A stretch of 64,000 bases of DNA, from contig QAOA01004976.1 in assembly GCA_003255065.1 (NCBI GenBank), positions 7,494-71,493 on the forward strand, in the 5' to 3' direction. Every line of letters starts with the position of its first letter. Position 1 is the first letter of the stretch. Source of the stretch: Cercis canadensis (taxonomy: Eukaryota > Streptophyta > Magnoliopsida > Fabales > Fabaceae). The notes below the pieces were generated by a model. That model made no database searches and was not told the origin of the DNA. It saw nothing but the letters and a program-made list of their open reading frames with translations. Below are positions 59,701 to 64,000 of the stretch, piece by piece. The position numbers and the translations under genes were made by a program.

Positions 59701-62700
59701 TTTAAAAATTGCAGAATAAGAACAAAGATCAGCTTATCGCATGGGGAAGCACAAAAGTGAGATATTGTTAGTGGCTACATGGGAGGGGATGCCCCCTGAG
59801 CAAAGTAAGGTATTTTAGTGCATATACATTCAACTTACTCTGGCAAGATCTCCAAGTAAAGCAAAAGCACTTTGTCGAACATCAGGAGCATCATCCACAC
59901 AACAATGCAGAAGTAAATCCCTCAAAGAATATTGTGCGACCTGCAGAATAATCATAAAGGTAACCTCAGGCAAGCATGCAAATGCTAATTTTATTTAATC
60001 TCGTGCAGATATTAAGGCCACAGACACCTTTGGAAAGATCAAAGATGCAAAATTTAAGGTGCAGCAAACAAACCTACAGATTTGGAGGCTAAATACAAGT
60101 TATATGGAGTTAAAGAGGTGGAGTGTAAAACGATGGTGTTTTAGGGGCATGGTTGGCTGGGATTATTTTGAAAGCTTAATAAAGGCAATCTTTAGAGCTC
60201 TTTTCAAGCTGAAAACAGGACTTGATTATAGGGTTTGAAAAAATGGACTAACAACAATTTCTAGAGAGGTCTTAGACAGAAGAATACCATGTTAGATTTA
60301 AACAAGAAGAGAATTAACCTAGGGTTGACACCTAGAGTATAATAAACCACCAAGAAAGAGTTGATTCTCCAGGAAATCATAAATCAAGTTGCAACTAAAA
60401 GGTAAATATGGCTATATAAGATTATTAATAGAGTTCTCTGATGTTGATCCTATAAGTATTTCAACACCAGTCTAATCCTTCAAGATTTAGAACCTATTGG
60501 ATTTGGCCTTTGCATACATACCTCTTGTAACTCTTCAAAAGGCTGCTGCTAATAGCTCCATCACATGCATGATATATACTTGGTAAATATACATGCTACA
60601 TACACCTCTCTATTACAAGCAAGTAGCATATTTAACTAGAACTATCCAGAAATAAAGACATGATCATGTTTGTACTCGTACTTGCAGCGAGCAAGAAGAC
60701 AATAAGAAATAAGTACAAAGCATATCTTTCAACAGCTGCCTTGTGGCTGATTCTCTATTAATATTTACATAAATGCTTCAATAAACCTACTTCTATTTAT
60801 AAGAACATCAAACACAGATTTACGTCTTCTTATTCAAGAAAAACTTCCAGAAAACTAAACTCGCTCTTTGTAATNTAAAGACATGATCATGTTTGTACTC
60901 GTACTTGCAGCAAGCAAGAAGACAATAAGAAATAAGTACAAAGCATATCTTTCAACAGCTGCCTTGTGGCTGATTCTCTATTAATATTTACATAAATGCT
61001 TCAATAAACCTACTTCTATTTATAAGAACATCAAACACAGATTTACGTCTTCTTATTCAAGAAAAACTTCCAGAAAACTAAACTCGCTCTTTGTAATATA
61101 TGGGAAAATATTTCCGGAAATAGCATCTAAGATTTCATAACAGAAAAGCATTATCTCATATCTTGACAATAATTTTTTTATTAGTACCAAACTCTCTATT
61201 CCGCTGCCAAGACCCTCCGCTAGTCCAGAAAGCAGATCAAGAGAGCATACAATGAACTCCTTGTCATACTGCACTCCAGCTGCCACAGGATCAACCTGAA
61301 ATGGAACATCCAACCAGCTTATAGGAAAAATAAAATAAAAATGCATGTTCAGTCCGTACTGTTAATACAGTAGTTCAGAAAATTCATAAATCAAGTAGAG
61401 GAACGGTAAGGTGAAGCAAATGAAACTTTTAGCTAAAACTAAGAATACCAAGAAATAAGCATAAAAAAATACACAAAAAATAATAATAAACACAGACATA
61501 TGTAGCAATGATAATACTTGCAATGACAGCTAGAAAAAGACCAAAAAATAAGATTGGGAGAATCAGTCAAGGTAACCAGACCTTTGCAAATTGCTGAGTC
61601 TGGATTATATTTATGCACCTCCTAAATACAGGTTCAGCGAATTGAGAGAATCCAGTACCCAATGCCTGAAACAATTAAAACATTATAATTCTATAGCAGG
61701 AGCAAAGAAATTCTAAGAATGGTACAAAGACATGCTATATAAAGCATCATGAAACTTTCAGTAAGAATCTAGTGACAAAACCATAAGAACATTTTGATGA
61801 TAGCAGAACCTCATAAGACAGAAGAAAGCATACTGGAAATAACTGAACAGAAACGCCTTGCTTCCACAATTAAGTGGACCCTGTGGCAGCAACTTTTCAA
61901 GCAATTGAAGTGTGCACTTCTGTCCTTTTTTTTTTTTTTTCTTGGGTTTTGTTTTTTGTGTGTGTGTGTGTGTGTGTGTTGGGGGGGGGGGGGGGAAGCC
62001 ACACAAATTTTTGAAGTTTTTTTTGTTGGATAAATGCTTGAAAAGTAAACGGCATCATCTTCAAGATCACAGGAAAAAACTGAGACTATTTTAAATTAAA
62101 CATGGGAAAAAGAAAGATACACACATGTGCTATAGATGTGAAGCATTCCAGCAGCGGAAACAGATCTTTGTCTGAATTTGAAAGTTGCTGCCACTTTTCA
62201 ATTAATGGTGGCATCAGAATGTCAAGGTAAACAGGCTGCAATGCGAGGAGAGATTCAGCTGGTTTGGAAATGTCTTCACAAGAAAAAAGCAAGTAAATTT
62301 GATAATAAATCCTAACATACCTGATTTAACTCTCCTCCAACAGCTTCAGCTAGAGTCCCAATAGCATCATATACAATTCTGAGGTTGCGTCTCTAAAGTT
62401 TAAATTACACATTAAAATATGATGTCTGAGCATATATGTGATGGCAAGAAACATATCGCAATACAACAACAATAAAATGCTAGTCTTCATCCCAATATTT
62501 GGAATCATTTTATGTGAAACAAGAACAAGAATTATGTTTATCATTTATCAATTTATCAAATGCTAAAGTCCAAAACTGACCTGATATTTCCCAAATGCAA
62601 TCATCAGATGCTTTAGTATAATTTCCAAGCGTGGTGCCAACTCTTCTGCAGCCTCCTGTTCATGTAAACAACCTTTTGAGATTTGTATATACTAAAACAA

Positions 62701-64000
62701 AAAATTAGTAGGTAAATCACTTACAGAAGGAGAAATGAACAAAAAACTATAGCCAGAACCTCTTCCAACGTTGCAAAAGCTGAACAAGCTGCCTCTTGCA
62801 CCCGTTTATTATTATCCAAAATTCTTCGTAAAAGACCCATAAGAACGTTATCAAATTGCTCATAGCCTTTTTGATGCCCAATATCCTGACATAGACAAAA
62901 ACCATCAGCCTTCAACTAAAAAGATCTTTCACAGCAAGATGAAATTTGTTCACTAAACTCCACCACATCTATTCAACTATGAATTAGAAAATTTCAATAT
63001 CATTTTGAAGCAAATAATGAAGAAAATTCATTCATGGTTTTGTCATTTTCCAATAATCTTGACAGAGACTCCTACAATTTGACATTAGATCAATGCATAT
63101 ATATAAATACATGAATATATAACATTTCACCAAACTGTCAGCTTTTATTGAACTTTACAAAGATAAGGTGATGAAATATTGAAACCATCAGCACGAAGGA
63201 ACCGTTATTGAGGAAATATAGGCAATGAACAAAAACACATACACACCTGAACAACAAATTTGCTAAAACGAGAGACTGTCCAGCATGAAATGCTTCGTAT
63301 CAGAGGAAACTTATCATCCAGAAGAGGGATAAGAAATGTCACAATCTACAAATGCAGAATAAGGAATGATTTAATACTTGAATCGTTAAACAGAGCAACA
63401 ATAACAAATGAAACTTCAAAAAAGAAGAGGAAGAAGAATAAAACAAGACAGCTAATTACTGTGGGACTGGTATTGTTGTCAAATAAATATTCCGCTTCTT
63501 GTAGGACAAATATGATATTACAATTCATCCAGAAAGCTAGCATAAGAATCAAATAACAATTATTGAATGCAAGGATAGATAAGTTAGTATGAAAGAAAGG
63601 AACAACAATGCCGCAAAGCCTTTACTGGTCATGACTGGTTCCTGAAGTGATAATATTTTTGAAAGAGAAGCAACACTACTTAAAGGGGTAACTTCGGCAA
63701 CAATGACTAGTAACACAAAAAGGCCTCGGCAAGAAATTATGCAGGTAGAGAAGGAAGAAAGAAGCAAGCATCATAGCCTGCATGAACTTACAGTGAGACT
63801 AGAGTACTAGAGTATTGTAACTACAAATATAATATACTGAAAATAGCATAGCTTAATTGAATTTAAAAACAAGCTTTTTCCATAATTAACTCATCAGGTT
63901 CAAGATTAAGGTTATTAGAAATAAACAACAACAAAAATACCTGAGGCAAATTAGGATAAAGACCATTTATGCAACCTTCGCCTATGGCACCAAGAGCCAA
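56733..64000 (-). CDS. TRN1: Transportin-1 (karyopherin beta2), C-terminal part; 5' part outside window
   Basis: Transportin-1 is a HEAT-repeat import receptor for PY-NLS cargo such as RNA-binding proteins. Exons on the minus strand: from the edge to 63941, then 63345-63247, 62885-62760, 62655-62581, 62392-62321, 62235-62125, 61665-61582, 61295-61188, 59940-59839, 59615-59553, 59468-59394, 58760-58689, 58616-58492, 57392-57341, 57264-57196, 57116-57057 and 56816-56733 (stop 56733-56735). Frame is kept throughout. Landmarks: [163 protein letters not shown], and the end [10 protein letters not shown]. The intron 61187-59941 contains an assembly duplication. From memory the Arabidopsis gene is At2g16950. 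Confidence 0.93.
60653..61097. other. Single-N join flanked by 222-bp near-identical copies
   Basis: 60653-60874 and 60876-61097 are the same sequence, with one difference seen (GCAGCGAGCAAG against GCAGCAAGCAAG), separated by an N at 60875. Both start TAAAGACATGATCATG and end CGCTCTTTGTAAT. This is most simply two allelic contig ends that were not merged. It lies in an intron of transportin-1. Confidence 0.85.
61955..61996. repeat. (GT)n microsatellite followed by a G tract
   Basis: About 11 GT units, then about 16 G, inside an intron of transportin-1. A similar G tract at 559-575 in an ATR intron is followed shortly by a single N. Confidence 0.85.

Noticed and set aside
1..64000. CRISPR arrays, operons, ribosome binding sites, prophage
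   Set aside because: This is plant nuclear DNA; no regularly spaced repeats or prokaryotic gene arrangement exist here.

Overview
The window is nuclear DNA of a dicotyledonous plant. Genes have many GT-AG introns, intergenic DNA is AT-rich and full of small transposons, and every recognisable protein is plant-type: ATR with plant flanks, a DYW pentatricopeptide protein, sterol methyltransferase 2, a polyamine transporter and transportin-1. Species cannot be named from the sequence. It is a draft assembly, with one 89-base N run (56186-56274) and several single N characters, three of which sit between near-identical copies of the same sequence.

Layout, left to right. 292-12302 (+): the 3' part of the DNA-damage checkpoint kinase ATR, 13 exons, with an antisense Ty1-copia fragment in one intron. 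13210-13378: an orphan coding-like exon. 13997-15512 (-): a PPR protein with a C-terminal SMR domain. About 15.6-16.05 kb: an LTR fragment. 16876-20595 (+): a DCAF8-like WD40 protein with a long GAT repeat in its last intron. 21927-23210 (+): a DNL-type zinc-finger protein. 24695-30269 (-): a 14-exon tetracycline-resistance-like MFS transporter. 30.3-33.8 kb: AT-rich spacer with small MITEs. 33788-34870 (+): SMT2. 38900-39313 (+): a small plant protein. 40759-43176 (+): a DYW PPR protein whose deaminase glutamate is replaced. 44149-44658 (-): an unrecognised acidic-tailed protein. 45.1-46.3 kb (-): a decayed L1-type LINE. 49380-50765 (+): a polyamine/amino-acid transporter. 53093-55312 (+): a divergent PP2A B' subunit with a tandemly duplicated last exon. 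56733-64000 (-): the C-terminal part of transportin-1, running off the right edge.

The genes do not form a pathway. From memory, several match genes from two paralogous Arabidopsis blocks: transportin-1, the MFS transporters and the PPR-SMR gene near At2g16950-At2g17033, and the DYW PPR and DCAF8-like genes at At4g35130/At4g35140. That would make the window an ancestral-type gene order later split between duplicated blocks in Brassicaceae, which needs checking.

I found no new enzymatic or defence system. The most notable items are the duplicated, splice-competent terminal exon of the PP2A B' gene, the DYW domain lacking its catalytic glutamate, a set of foldback MITEs with exact 9-bp target duplications, the antisense copia fragment inside ATR, and the orphan exon downstream of ATR.
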